Position numbers and translations under genes: made by a program. Below are positions 25,952 through 34,744 of a DNA stretch of 64,000 bases, piece after piece. The notes under the pieces are model-generated. The model had not been told where the DNA came from, made no database searches, and was given only the letters and a program-made list of their open reading frames with translations. Position 1 is the stretch's first letter, and the number at the start of each line of letters is the position of its first letter. Origin of the DNA: Filimonas effusa (GTDB taxonomy: Bacteria; Bacteroidota; Bacteroidia; Chitinophagales; Chitinophagaceae); contig NZ_SDHZ01000002.1 in NCBI RefSeq assembly GCF_004118675.1, positions 310,001 to 374,000 of the forward strand. Direction: 5' to 3'.

Positions 25952-26449
25952 CTAATCCTGATCCATTGTCATAATATCCCTGTCAAACAAATAGAGGCCG
26001 CTCTTGTCGTCACCCACCAGTTCCAGCTTATCATTACATTCACGGGCTAATCGCTCCTCTTCCATTTGTTCATTTACATACCATTGAAGGAAATTATGAG
26101 TAGCATAATCCTTCTCCTTCAACGACAGATCTACAAGATCATTGATGCTGCCGCTCACTTTCAGCTCATGATCCAGCAACTTTTCAAAAGCCTTTTTGAG
26201 CGATACAAAAGTTAACACCGGCTGTTCCAAAGCAGGGACCACGGCAAAACCACCACGCTCATTGATATAATGAATGAGCTTTAACATATGCATACGTTCT
26301 TCTTCACTATGTCTGAAGAAAAACTGCGTTACACCTTTCAATCCGGGCTGGATCTCAGCCCAGCTTGCCATGGCCAGGTAAGCCTGCGACGACTGGGCTT
26401 CCATAAATACCTGTTGGTTCAAAGCCTCCTGCATTGTTTTCGATAGCAT
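25952..26449 (-). CDS. ftnA: Ferritin (non-heme, FtnA-like)
   Basis: A 165-residue ferritin of bacterial FtnA type. Ferroxidase-site residues are visible: Glu17 in FMEAQS, the EEERMH cluster near residue 50, the DHELKV glutamate near 94 and QWYVNEQMEEE near 125-132. It stores iron as a mineral inside a 24-subunit shell. The C-terminal part (LYLFDRD) is normal and the length is typical. It stands between the two E1 fusions, with no obvious linkage to either. I saw no clear Fur-like operator. Confidence 0.9.
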   Translation of the reverse strand: MLSKTMQEALNQQVFMEAQSSQAYLAMASWAEIQPGLKGVTQFFFRHSEEERMHMLKLIHYINERGGFAVVPALEQPVLTFVSLKKAFEKLLDHELKVSGSINDLVDLSLKEKDYATHNFLQWYVNEQMEEERLARECNDKLELVGDDKSGLYLFDRDIMTMDQD

Positions 26450-26565
26450 AATTTCTATTTTGGGTTAACGGTAAACTCTCTTCTTCTAATGTACAGCTTT
26501 ATTTGATTCCCGGAATAGCCACATCGGGAAGAAAACGAACTGCCATACAACATGAATCATCGATG

Positions 26566-28632
26566 CTATCCCTGAAGCAATTGGGCAAGTCTTTTTCTCA
26601 ATTTCTCCTCTCCCGGCAGCATAGCGGCCTCAAGAGAAATATTAATAGGAACAGCGGGCAAATTCAAAGCTCCCATTACCTCCACTGGCCCGTCGAGATA
26701 ATTGAAGCAGGCTTTAGTGATCCGGTAGGCCAGCGCTTCGGCAAAAGAATTATTCTGCTGCTCTTCAGTCAGCACCAGGCAACGTCCATGTTTTTTAACC
26801 ACCTCGAACACCAGCGCTTCATCTAATGGATACAACGTACGAAGATCTACCACATCTATCTGTCCGGGAAAAGAGGCAGCTGCGGCTTTTGCCCAGTATA
26901 CGCCCATACCGTAGGTGATCACGCAAGCCGATTCTCCATTATCAACACACGCAGCCGTAGCTTCGGTAACAACCGCCGCCTTACCTAATGGCAGTATATA
27001 GTCTGAAGCAGGCTCTACCATGCGTGCCGGATCGGTACCCGGCACTTTACTCCAGTAAAGCCCCTTATGCTCCAGTATCACCACCGGGTTCGGGTCATAA
27101 AATGCAGCCTTCATCAGCCCCTTTATATCAGCAGCATTCGAAGGATAAACCACCTTAATACCTTTTACCGACAATAAAGTTGACTCTATACTTCCGCTAT
27201 GATAAGGCCCGCCGCCACCATAAGCCCCGGTAGGCACCCTTAAGATCATTGGCACCGGAAACTTACCATGACTTAAATAGCAGGACTTTGAAATCTCCGT
27301 CACCAGTTGATTTAACCCCGGATAAATATAATCGGCAAACTGAACTTCAACGATAGGTTTAAGCCCCACTGCCGTCATGCCAATGGTAGAACCAATAATA
27401 TAAGCTTCCTGTATGGCAGTATTAAAAACACGATGCGTACCAAATTTATCAGCCAGTGTAGCAGCTTCACGGAACACGCCGCCCAGCCGCTGCCCTACAT
27501 CCTGACCATATAATACACATTCCGGATGCGCCCGCATAATATCTTCAATGGCATGCAAAGCCGCATCAACCATCATTACTCTTTCGCCCAACTGGGGCTG
27601 GCGTACACCAAGTTCCTGCGTAACAGGGGTCTCTGCAAAAACATGTGCGGTAACCTGCTCCACATCCGGTTCGTTTGCAGCACATACAGCATCAAACGCC
27701 TCCCGGACAATGACAGCCGCATCTTCGTCAATTTTAGATATCTGCTCTTCCTGGTAACCATGCATCGCCATCAGGCGGCGTAAAGCCGGAAATGGATCCT
27801 TCAGCGCATGTTTATCCAGGTCTTTCTGCGACCGGTAAAACTCTTTCCTTACCCCGCTGGTATGATGCCCCAACAGCGGCACACTGGCATGAATAAGCAG
27901 AGGAGCCCGCTTCTGTCTTACAAATGCTACCGCCTCTTTTAAAGCAAAATAGCTGGCTACAAAATCGCTTCCATCTACCTGCATCCGGTGCATGCCTTTA
28001 AAACCGGCTGCATATTCGTAAGCATTCATGGCACGCGCCTCCTGGGCCGACACACTAATGCCCCATTGATTATCCTGAACCAGGTAAATGATCGGTAGCT
28101 GCTTTAGTACAGCAAACTGGAAAGCCTCGCTAACCTCGCCCTCAGTAATACTGTTGTCTCCAAACGAACACAATACCACAGGCAGCTCACCGTCGGGTCC
28201 TTTTACTAATAAAGGAGAAGCTGTTTCTTCGAGAAAACGCAGCCCCTGTGCAATGCCGGTAGTAGGAATAGCCTGCATCCCCGTGGCACTGCTCTGATGA
28301 ATGATCCTGGGTTTGGTTTCGTCAAGTGAAGAAGGATGACAATAATAAGACCGTCCTCCCGAAAAAGGGTCTTCGGCCTTTGCCATCAGCTGTAACATCA
28401 GTTCATGAGGCGTAAATCCAAGCGACAATAACATACTGTCGTCACGGTAATATGGACTTACATAATCGCAAGGCAACAAATGCATGCCAACAGCAATTTG
28501 TATGGCTTCGTGACCTTTGGAAGTAGAATGTACATATTTACAGGTACTCCTGTTATTCTCGTACAAGTTCCCCATAGCCCGGGCGGTCGCCATGAGATGA
28601 TACGCCCTGGCGATTTCGTTAATGGCAAGCAT
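26566..28632 (-). CDS. Fused alpha-beta E1 component of a 2-oxoacid dehydrogenase (short form)
   Basis: A 688-residue thiamine-diphosphate enzyme with E1-alpha (about 1-330) and E1-beta (about 345-688) in one chain. The alpha part has GDNSITEGEVSEAF with YLVQDNQWGISV and the LLGHHTSGVRKEFY phosphorylation-loop region; the beta part has YGQDVGQRLGGVFREA, VFNTAIQEAY and LTEEQQNNSFAEAL. It probably belongs to a branched-chain 2-oxoacid dehydrogenase complex. It is 15 bp downstream of the FAH-family hydrolase and likely shares its transcript. It is not a recent copy of the long form on the opposite strand: motifs agree but the sequence differs throughout. Confidence 0.85.
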   Translation of the reverse strand: MLAINEIARAYHLMATARAMGNLYENNRSTCKYVHSTSKGHEAIQIAVGMHLLPCDYVSPYYRDDSMLLSLGFTPHELMLQLMAKAEDPFSGGRSYYCHPSSLDETKPRIIHQSSATGMQAIPTTGIAQGLRFLEETASPLLVKGPDGELPVVLCSFGDNSITEGEVSEAFQFAVLKQLPIIYLVQDNQWGISVSAQEARAMNAYEYAAGFKGMHRMQVDGSDFVASYFALKEAVAFVRQKRAPLLIHASVPLLGHHTSGVRKEFYRSQKDLDKHALKDPFPALRRLMAMHGYQEEQISKIDEDAAVIVREAFDAVCAANEPDVEQVTAHVFAETPVTQELGVRQPQLGERVMMVDAALHAIEDIMRAHPECVLYGQDVGQRLGGVFREAATLADKFGTHRVFNTAIQEAYIIGSTIGMTAVGLKPIVEVQFADYIYPGLNQLVTEISKSCYLSHGKFPVPMILRVPTGAYGGGGPYHSGSIESTLLSVKGIKVVYPSNAADIKGLMKAAFYDPNPVVILEHKGLYWSKVPGTDPARMVEPASDYILPLGKAAVVTEATAACVDNGESACVITYGMGVYWAKAAAASFPGQIDVVDLRTLYPLDEALVFEVVKKHGRCLVLTEEQQNNSFAEALAYRITKACFNYLDGPVEVMGALNLPAVPINISLEAAMLPGEEKLRKRLAQLLQG

Positions 28633-28647
28633 GAGATAATTGATCCA

Positions 28648-29259
28648 TTATTTTATCTCCAGTTCAAACATCCTTTCCTGTTCCAAAAAGCCCTCCAGCA
28701 CATCTCCAACCACACACTCACCAACACCTGCCGGTGTACCGGTGAAAATAACATCACCGATGTTAAGCGAAAAATACTGGGAGATATTAGAGACCAGCTT
28801 GTCAAAGGAAAAAATCATGTCACTGGTATTCCCACGCTGTACAGTTTGATTATTCAGCGTAAGAGAGAAGTTAAAAGATTTTTTCATCAGCTCAGGTATC
28901 AGGGGTAACCACTTGCCAATAACAGCAGAGTTGTCCCATGCCTTTGCTTTTTCCCAGGGAAGTCCCTTACTTTTTAGTTCATTTTGCACATCCCGTGCAG
29001 TAAAATCTATACCCACAGATATGGCATCGTAATAACGGGAAGCCATACGCTCCTGTATGTATTTCCCGTTTTTCGAAATACGCAACACCAACTCCACTTC
29101 ATAATGAAGTTCATTGGAAAACTCAGGGTAGTAAAACGGCGTATGCGCCTGCAATAGCGCACTTTTAGGCTTAAGGAAGATAACAGGCTCATCAGGAACA
29201 TCATTGTTAAGTTCCTTTGCATGATCTGCATAGTTTCTACCAACACAAAAGATTTTCAT
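28648..29259 (-). CDS. Fumarylacetoacetate-hydrolase-family protein (acylpyruvase-like)
   Basis: A 203-residue enzyme of the FAH/FAHD1 family. It begins MKIFCVGRNYADHAKEL, has the metal-binding HYEVELVLRI acids near residue 54, GIDFTARDVQ in the middle and GDVIFTGTPAGVG near the end. Relatives cleave acylpyruvates or decarboxylate oxaloacetate. The short length is normal for bacterial single-domain members. It precedes a fused E1 dehydrogenase by 15 bp, so both may act in 2-oxoacid or amino-acid breakdown; substrate is not determined. Confidence 0.85.
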   Translation of the reverse strand: MKIFCVGRNYADHAKELNNDVPDEPVIFLKPKSALLQAHTPFYYPEFSNELHYEVELVLRISKNGKYIQERMASRYYDAISVGIDFTARDVQNELKSKGLPWEKAKAWDNSAVIGKWLPLIPELMKKSFNFSLTLNNQTVQRGNTSDMIFSFDKLVSNISQYFSLNIGDVIFTGTPAGVGECVVGDVLEGFLEQERMFELEIK

Positions 29260-29375
29260 AGATAAACTTTTTTAGTAAATAATAATCATACTCGGGCGAT
29301 AGCCAGCTAGGGTACAATTGGTATCAGCCTTTTGCGTGCATCATATTTATGCTAAAATACTGTTAATCAGCCGTT

Positions 29376-29954
29376 CTATTTCGAAAAATCTAAATTATTC
29401 ACCTGGCTTGCCGTTTTTTCCACCCCTATTTGGGCAAATTGCTCGATAATACCGGTACAAGCCAGTATCTTTTTGTTCACTGTTTCCACCTCCTCAGGAA
29501 ACCATTTTCCAAGCACAAACTCAATTTGCATCCCCTTAGGATATTGATTTCCAATACCAAAGCGTAATTTGGGATACTTATCCGTGCCCAACATGGCCTG
29601 AATATCCTTTAGCCCGTTATGCCCGGCATCGCTCCCCCCACCCCGCAACCTTAATTTATTGATGGGAAGCGCAAGATCATCCACAATGGTCAGCGTTTGC
29701 TCCATAGGGATCTTTTCCTTGTCCATCCAGTACCGGAAGGCTTTCCCACTTAAATTCATGTAAGTGGTGGGCTTGATACATACAAATATTTTTCCCTTCC
29801 ACTTTACCTCGGCAACTTCCGCCAGGCGGTCGGTCCTGAAAACACCACCGTGCTTCTGCGCAAAAGCATCCACTACATCAAAACCTATATTATGCCGGGT
29901 ATGAGCATACTCCTGCCCTATATTCCCCAATCCAACGATCAGAAACTTACTCAT
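29376..29954 (-). CDS. pth: Peptidyl-tRNA hydrolase
   Basis: A 192-residue Pth that frees tRNA from prematurely released peptidyl-tRNA in the cytoplasm. Diagnostic blocks: LIVGLGNIGQEYAHTRHNIG with the catalytic His19, KPTTYMNLSG, DDLALPINKLRLR and GGSDAGHNGLKDI. Full length, ATG start. In many Bacteroidota pth lies next to the ribosomal L25 and prs genes; here a histidine kinase gene on the other strand separates them. Confidence 0.95.
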   Translation of the reverse strand: MSKFLIVGLGNIGQEYAHTRHNIGFDVVDAFAQKHGGVFRTDRLAEVAEVKWKGKIFVCIKPTTYMNLSGKAFRYWMDKEKIPMEQTLTIVDDLALPINKLRLRGGGSDAGHNGLKDIQAMLGTDKYPKLRFGIGNQYPKGMQIEFVLGKWFPEEVETVNKKILACTGIIEQFAQIGVEKTASQVNNLDFSK

Positions 29955-30088
29955 TTTTAATAATAAATGAAACCCAAAAGTAGTATTTTTACTAAGCTCG
30001 GATTTCCATTATTAAGCTTTTTAATTTGTACGCTGCATCAACTTTTGCTTTTGTCAACCGACTTATCTCTTCCGGTACCCATTCGGAT

Positions 30089-31369
30089 ATGCCTTTGGAT
30101 GAGGTAAAAAGAACAAAACTTACCAATATCTGTGTGCTTAGTTGCATGCCGGTAACCACCTTTTTCCTGATAGTTAACCTGCTTAAACAATACTACACAC
30201 TCGGCTTTATCAATCTCGCCATCCTAGCCGGTGGTGCTACAATATTATATATCAACTACCAGCGCCGCTACTACCTGGCCCGGTTACTGTTGCTGATAGT
30301 CAGTAACATCATTTTTACCGTAAGCAGTATCCTGTATCACAATGGTGGCGAGCATTTCCTGCTCTTAACCATCATCCTTGCCGTCATTCTGTATAATAAT
30401 AAATGGTTCATCTACATCTTCAGCGGCATCACAGCCATTGCCTACATCTGGGTATATATCGAAAAAAGCCGCTCCCCCATTATAACCAATGTAGGCGGAA
30501 CAAGAGCCATCATCAACCTTGCAATGATGCTGCTCCTTTTCATTATCAGTCTTAACTATTTTAAACAGCAGCACCTGCACCACCAGCAGGTAATAGAAAA
30601 AAAGAACAAAGCCCTCTACGATCAAAAAATACAACTCCTCGCACAAAAAGATGCCCTGGAAGAAAATAACCAGATGCTGGGAGAATTGAACCGTACCAAA
30701 GAAAAACTTTTTTCAATCATAGCCCACGACATGCGATCGCCTCTCGGCAGCCTGCGTGGATCACTCGACCTACTGCAGCAGCGCATGATCTCTGCCGCCG
30801 AGTTCGAACAAATAGCAGCCATCCTCATCCAACAGGTCGACGACCTGCAGGCCAGCCAGGAAAACCTTTTGCAATGGAGCCGGTCGCAGCTCACCGGCAT
30901 TTCAGTTAAAGAACAACTGGTCTCCCTGCGGAAACTGGCCGAAGAAAAAACAGCCTTCCTCCAGCCACAGGCCGTTAAAAAGGACATCTTAATTCGCATC
31001 GACATTACCGATCAGGCACTCGTAAAAGCAGATATGGATCATTGCAGCCTTATTCTAAGAAATCTGTTAACCAATGCCATCAAATTCAGCCCCGTAGGAG
31101 GACTCATTATAGTAAGCAGCCAGGCCCATAAAAACTTTGTGTGCCTTTCCATCTCCGATCAGGGCATCGGTATATCGCAGGCACAGCTCGATCTGCTGAA
31201 TTCCGGATCTGTAAATGTCTCAACCAGGGGCACCTCCAATGAAAAAGGAACAGGGTTAGGACTTTTACTCTGCAAAGAATTTCTTGAAAAAAACGGCGGC
31301 CGCCTCGAAATTACCGCCAACCATCCCAAAGGCAGCGTAGTTAGCTTCCTGTTGCCCATAGCCAGTTGA
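30089..31369 (+). CDS. Membrane sensor histidine kinase
   Basis: A 426-residue kinase. About six membrane helices fill residues 10-165, followed by a coiled linker (about 170-205), then the kinase core: H-box FSIIAHDMRSPLGSL, N-box LILRNLLTNAIKFSP, G1 SDQGIGIS and G2 GTGLGLLLCKEF. No receiver domain and no response-regulator gene adjoins, so it is an orphan. The start is the first in-frame ATG; the frame is open upstream only to a TTG. It lies between pth and the ribosomal L25 gene and ends near the shared hairpin. The signal it senses is unknown. Confidence 0.85.
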   Translation: MPLDEVKRTKLTNICVLSCMPVTTFFLIVNLLKQYYTLGFINLAILAGGATILYINYQRRYYLARLLLLIVSNIIFTVSSILYHNGGEHFLLLTIILAVILYNNKWFIYIFSGITAIAYIWVYIEKSRSPIITNVGGTRAIINLAMMLLLFIISLNYFKQQHLHHQQVIEKKNKALYDQKIQLLAQKDALEENNQMLGELNRTKEKLFSIIAHDMRSPLGSLRGSLDLLQQRMISAAEFEQIAAILIQQVDDLQASQENLLQWSRSQLTGISVKEQLVSLRKLAEEKTAFLQPQAVKKDILIRIDITDQALVKADMDHCSLILRNLLTNAIKFSPVGGLIIVSSQAHKNFVCLSISDQGIGISQAQLDLLNSGSVNVSTRGTSNEKGTGLGLLLCKEFLEKNGGRLEITANHPKGSVVSFLLPIAS

Positions 31370-31472
31370 GCCAGCCACAGCCCAGGCCTTATCCCACGGC
31401 CAACACCTGTATTCCTTCATTTGAAACAAGCAAGCATTCCCCTGGTTTCAAACCTAAAATCACATACATGCA

Positions 31473-31514
31473 AAAAAAAACGGGCCGACTGCTCTTGGCA
31501 GCCAACCCGTTTTT
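31473..31514. terminator. Bidirectional terminator between the histidine kinase and L25 genes
   Basis: Outer arms AAAAACGGG/CCCGTTTTT flank an inner CTGC/GCAG hairpin. T-rich tracts follow on both strands, so it can end both convergent genes; the L25 stop is 20 bp away. Confidence 0.75.
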
Positions 31515-31533
31515 GCTATTGGAATCAGTCCGT

Positions 31534-32124
31534 TTACTTCTTCTTGTCTTCTTTCGCCGCAGCAGCTTCTTCTTGTTTCAGCTGACGTGTCATAACTACA
31601 GAAGCAACAGGAATACGTGGAGAGTTCATCACCTCCATGTTTTCTGCTTTCACATCCTGAACACGAATGTTGGCATTCAGTTCCAGGGTAGTGATGTCAA
31701 CCTCAATGTTCTCTTTCAGATACTTAGGTAAAGTTTTTACCTTCAGCGCTTTCATTTTGGTGATTAGTTTACCACCGGCTTTAACACCCACTGAAGTACC
31801 TACAAACTTCAGAGGCAGCGTAGCGATAACTTTTTTATCTTCTACCAGTTCCAGCAAGTCAAGGTGGATCAGTTCGTCTGTAACCTTGTCAAACTGCAGG
31901 TCTTTCAGTACGCATCTGTAAGCTTTTCCATCCAGCTTGATTTCAGCAAGCTGGAATTCACCTGTGTACACCAATGGTTTAAAAGCCTTGGCCGGAGCGG
32001 AGAAGTTGATCTCCTTGGCACCCCCGTAAATTACAGCAGGCACGAGTTCCTGAGAGCGAAGCTGGCGGGTGGCTTTTTTGCCAAAATCGGTCCTCAGTTG
32101 TCCTTCGATTGTAATTGTTTTCAT
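31534..32124 (-). CDS. rplY: Ribosomal protein bL25 (general stress protein Ctc form)
   Basis: A 196-residue L25 of the long CTC type: N-terminal 5S-rRNA-binding domain (about 1-95, VPAVIYGG, HLDLLEL) and a C-terminal beta domain (about 96-185, LPLKFVGTSVGVKAGG). The tail is a short Ala/Glu/Lys-rich extension. It is 32 bp downstream of prs on the same strand, a very common bacterial pairing, so both are probably one transcript. Confidence 0.94.
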   Translation of the reverse strand: MKTITIEGQLRTDFGKKATRQLRSQELVPAVIYGGAKEINFSAPAKAFKPLVYTGEFQLAEIKLDGKAYRCVLKDLQFDKVTDELIHLDLLELVEDKKVIATLPLKFVGTSVGVKAGGKLITKMKALKVKTLPKYLKENIEVDITTLELNANIRVQDVKAENMEVMNSPRIPVASVVMTRQLKQEEAAAAKEDKKK

Positions 32125-32156
32125 TTTATTATATGTGTTTTATTAAAAACGCTTTC

Positions 32157-33107
32157 TTACTGGTGTCTGCGCTGCGAATGAATGAACAAGCTTGTAATGC
32201 TCTTGTTTTCATACGCATTCCGGATAGCGATGGCGAAAAGATCTGCAACACTTAACGCCTTTATCTTGGCGCTCTCCTTTTTCAGGGGAATAGTATCACA
32301 AACAACAAGTTCCTCCAATACACTCGCCTCAATATTTTCATAGGCTTTTCCGCTAAGGATAGGATGCGTACACAGTGCACGAACACTTCTGGCACCTTTC
32401 TCCTTCAACAGACCCGCTGCCTTCGCAAGCGTACCGCCCGTATCACAGATATCATCGATAAGAATAATATCTTTTCCTACCACATCACCTATTACTACCA
32501 TGCTGGCAATTTCATTTGCCCGCTTGCGATGCTTATCACAAATAACCATTTCAGCATTGAAATAGCTCGCAATTTCCCTTACCCTGTTCGTACTTCCTAC
32601 GTCAGGGGCCGCAAAGGTAAGCTTTTCGAGGTTTAATTGCTCGATATAAGGAATAAAAATGGCTGAACTGTCCAGGTGATCCACCGGAATATCAAAGAAT
32701 GCCTGGATCTGGGGAGCGTGTAAGTCCATGGTAATCACCCTGTCAGCACCTGCGGCCTCTATAAGGGTGGCTACCAGTTTGGCTCCAATCGCCACCCGTG
32801 GCCGGTCTTTCCGGTCCTGACGCGAAAAACCATAATAAGGGATCACTGCTACTATTTTACCGGCGCTGGCCCTTTTGGCAGCGTCAATCATTAGCAGTAA
32901 CTCCATCAAATTATCAGTAGGAGCAAAAGTACTTTGCACTAAAAAAACATAATCCCCCCGGATACTCTCCAGGAAGATGGGCTGAAACTCGCCGTCACTG
33001 AATTTCTGAACATTAATCTTACCCAGGGACGCTCCGAATTTTTTAGCCACCTTTTCCGCCAGATGCTGAGAACCTGTGCCGGAAAAGATTTTAACAGATG
33101 GGTTCAT
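32157..33107 (-). CDS. prs: Ribose-phosphate pyrophosphokinase
   Basis: A 316-residue PRPP synthetase, making 5-phosphoribosyl 1-pyrophosphate from ribose 5-phosphate and ATP for purine, pyrimidine, His, Trp and NAD synthesis. Visible motifs: SDGEFQPIFLESIRG, FSRQDRK, DLHAPQIQAFFDIPVDHL, CDKHRKRAN and the PRPP-binding IILIDDICDTGGTL. Class I length. It is followed by the L25 gene. Confidence 0.95.
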   Translation of the reverse strand: MNPSVKIFSGTGSQHLAEKVAKKFGASLGKINVQKFSDGEFQPIFLESIRGDYVFLVQSTFAPTDNLMELLLMIDAAKRASAGKIVAVIPYYGFSRQDRKDRPRVAIGAKLVATLIEAAGADRVITMDLHAPQIQAFFDIPVDHLDSSAIFIPYIEQLNLEKLTFAAPDVGSTNRVREIASYFNAEMVICDKHRKRANEIASMVVIGDVVGKDIILIDDICDTGGTLAKAAGLLKEKGARSVRALCTHPILSGKAYENIEASVLEELVVCDTIPLKKESAKIKALSVADLFAIAIRNAYENKSITSLFIHSQRRHQ

Positions 33108-33180
33108 AGCTACAGAATGAGGCGCGAAGATAGAAATTCAAATATTATTTGGTGTATATTTACAGAACAATAATTTTCCT

Positions 33181-33870
33181 ATGCTTAGCACCAAAATTAA
33201 AAACTGGGCCGAAGAAGACCGGCCAAGAGAAAAACTCATGCGCAAAGGTGTACAGCACCTGAGCAACTCCGAATTAATTGCAATTTTGCTAAACAGTGGC
33301 ACCCGCAACACATCGGCAGTGGCTGTTGCCCAGCAATTACTGGCAGCCGTAAACCACGATCTCCAGCGCCTGGGAAAAATGTCTGTACAGGAAATTATTA
33401 AACTAAACATCAAAGGTGTAGGCAGCGCACGGGCAGTGGCTATAGCTGCCGCCCTCGAACTTACCATTCGCCGCACAGCCCAGCAATTACAGGGAAAAAC
33501 AATAAAATCTACAGAAGAAGCTGCATATTTCCTGCGGATGCTGCTCCAGTACCGCAAACAGGAAATGTTCGCTGTGCTCTTCCTCAACACCACCAACAGG
33601 GTCATCCACTTCGAAATCATCAGCCAGGGCGGCATCACCAGCACCATTGCCGATCCCCGCGTGATTCTCAAAAAAGCACTCGTTCACGATGCCGTTCATG
33701 TCATCCTTTGCCATAACCACCCAAGTGGCGATACCACTCCCAGTAAACAGGATGAAATATTCACCTCCCGCATAAAAACTGCCGCCTTACTTATGGATAT
33801 ACACATCATCGACCACATCATCGTAGGCGAAACAGGCCATTATAGCTTTGCCGATAATTCCCTCATGTAG
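33181..33870 (+). CDS. radC: RadC/JAB-domain family protein
   Basis: A 229-residue RadC homologue: an N-terminal helix-hairpin-helix region (about 10-85; RPREKLMRKG, IKGVGSARAVAI) and a C-terminal MPN+/JAMM metalloprotease-like domain with the metal motif HNHPSGDTTPSKQD near residue 180 and the partner glutamate earlier in RKQEMFAV. The old DNA-repair link is disputed and the role is unknown. It starts 73 bp from prs on the opposite strand and ends 20 bp from DUF3467. Confidence 0.9.
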   Translation: MLSTKIKNWAEEDRPREKLMRKGVQHLSNSELIAILLNSGTRNTSAVAVAQQLLAAVNHDLQRLGKMSVQEIIKLNIKGVGSARAVAIAAALELTIRRTAQQLQGKTIKSTEEAAYFLRMLLQYRKQEMFAVLFLNTTNRVIHFEIISQGGITSTIADPRVILKKALVHDAVHVILCHNHPSGDTTPSKQDEIFTSRIKTAALLMDIHIIDHIIVGETGHYSFADNSLM

Positions 33871-33890
33871 CAGCAGCCCCCCCCTCGAGG

Positions 33891-34199
33891 TTATGCCTGT
33901 GCATTAGGACCGCCGAAATTCATAGGTATTTCTATTTGCTCCATATCCTGGATAGGACCATTGGCAGCTTCATAACGCTCTACATTCTCCTGTAAAGCAC
34001 GCATAAAACGCTTCGCATGCATAGGCGTAAAAATAATACGTGATTTTACCCTGCTTTTAGGAGTGCCGGGCATCACGTTCACAAAGTCAATAACAAACTC
34101 TGCATGAGAATGCGTGATAATGGCTAGGTTCGCATAAGTACCTTCCGCTATTTCTTCGCTGATTTCTATATTAAGCTGATTCTGTTGCTGATCTGACAT
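33891..34199 (-). CDS. DUF3467 family protein
   Basis: A 102-residue cytoplasmic protein matching DUF3467: EGTYANLAIITHSHAEFVID, then FVNVMPGTPKSRVKSRIIF and MHAKRFMRALQENVERYE. No catalytic motif is visible. The family is found across Bacteroidota as a single-copy gene of unknown function. It converges with radC and is separated from the SusD-locus lipoprotein by a strong terminator. Confidence 0.85.
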   Translation of the reverse strand: MSDQQQNQLNIEISEEIAEGTYANLAIITHSHAEFVIDFVNVMPGTPKSRVKSRIIFTPMHAKRFMRALQENVERYEAANGPIQDMEQIEIPMNFGGPNAQA

Positions 34200-34221
34200 T
34201 CGTTTCTTTTTGGCAAAAATA

Positions 34222-34273
34222 AATAAAGCGGGCGATAGTTCAGGATATCAATCCTGCTATCACCCGCTTTATT
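34222..34273 (-). terminator. Terminator after the SusC/SusD locus
   Basis: A long hairpin: AATAAAGCGGG/CCCGCTTTATT, continued inward by GATAG/CTATC and AGGAT/ATCCT. On the minus strand it is followed by TATTTTTGCC. It lies 23 bp past the last gene of the locus. Confidence 0.82.
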
Positions 34274-34296
34274 ACATTAAGACAATATCTGCCAAA

Positions 34297-34734
34297 CTAT
34301 CTGAGTCGCATACTCGATACAATAGCATCAGTTGTTGTACCCTGATACCCCAGGTTTAGCGCAGTATTATCTGCAAACACCGCCTTGGTAACAGTTACAA
34401 TGATCTGACCCTGAGTACCCTTGGGCACACTAACAGATTTCACTGCTTCCAGCTCCTGGCGATCAATGGTAATGGTTTGATTAGCCGCGGTGGTAATGCC
34501 CGAAATGCTGTAAGAAATAGTAGTGTTCTGGTTTACAGCCCGCTTTAACACAAAGTGGATATCAATTGTGGTATCACGGGGCGGCGCAACAATAGAACTA
34601 TTATCAAATACTGCATCTACATAAGGCACAGTAAAGGTTCCTTCTAAAACATTGTCTCCCGACGATTCTTTTTTGCATGCAGTAAAGATCAGCACAAAAA
34701 AGAAAGCCATGTATATAACTGAGTATTTCTTCAT
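34297..34734 (-). CDS. Small lipoprotein of the SusC/SusD locus
   Basis: A 145-residue lipoprotein (lipobox LIFTACKK) with no family I can name with confidence. The mature part is all-beta in appearance (FTVPYVDAVFDNSS, DIHFVLKRAVNQNTTISYSI), suggesting an immunoglobulin-like or DUF1735/DUF4843-like surface fold. The ATG is used; an upstream TTG would extend it by seven residues into the susD gene. It directly follows susD, with an 11-bp overlap only if the TTG were used. It is probably a surface-exposed accessory substrate-binding protein. Confidence 0.7.
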   Translation of the reverse strand: MKKYSVIYMAFFFVLIFTACKKESSGDNVLEGTFTVPYVDAVFDNSSIVAPPRDTTIDIHFVLKRAVNQNTTISYSISGITTAANQTITIDRQELEAVKSVSVPKGTQGQIIVTVTKAVFADNTALNLGYQGTTTDAIVSSMRLR

Positions 34735-34744
34735 ATTGTTATTT

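Noticed and set aside
26507-26530. TTCCCG/CGGGAA hairpin after the short E1 gene as a terminator
   Set aside because: Only 6 bp with a 12-nt loop and no T tract on the relevant strand.
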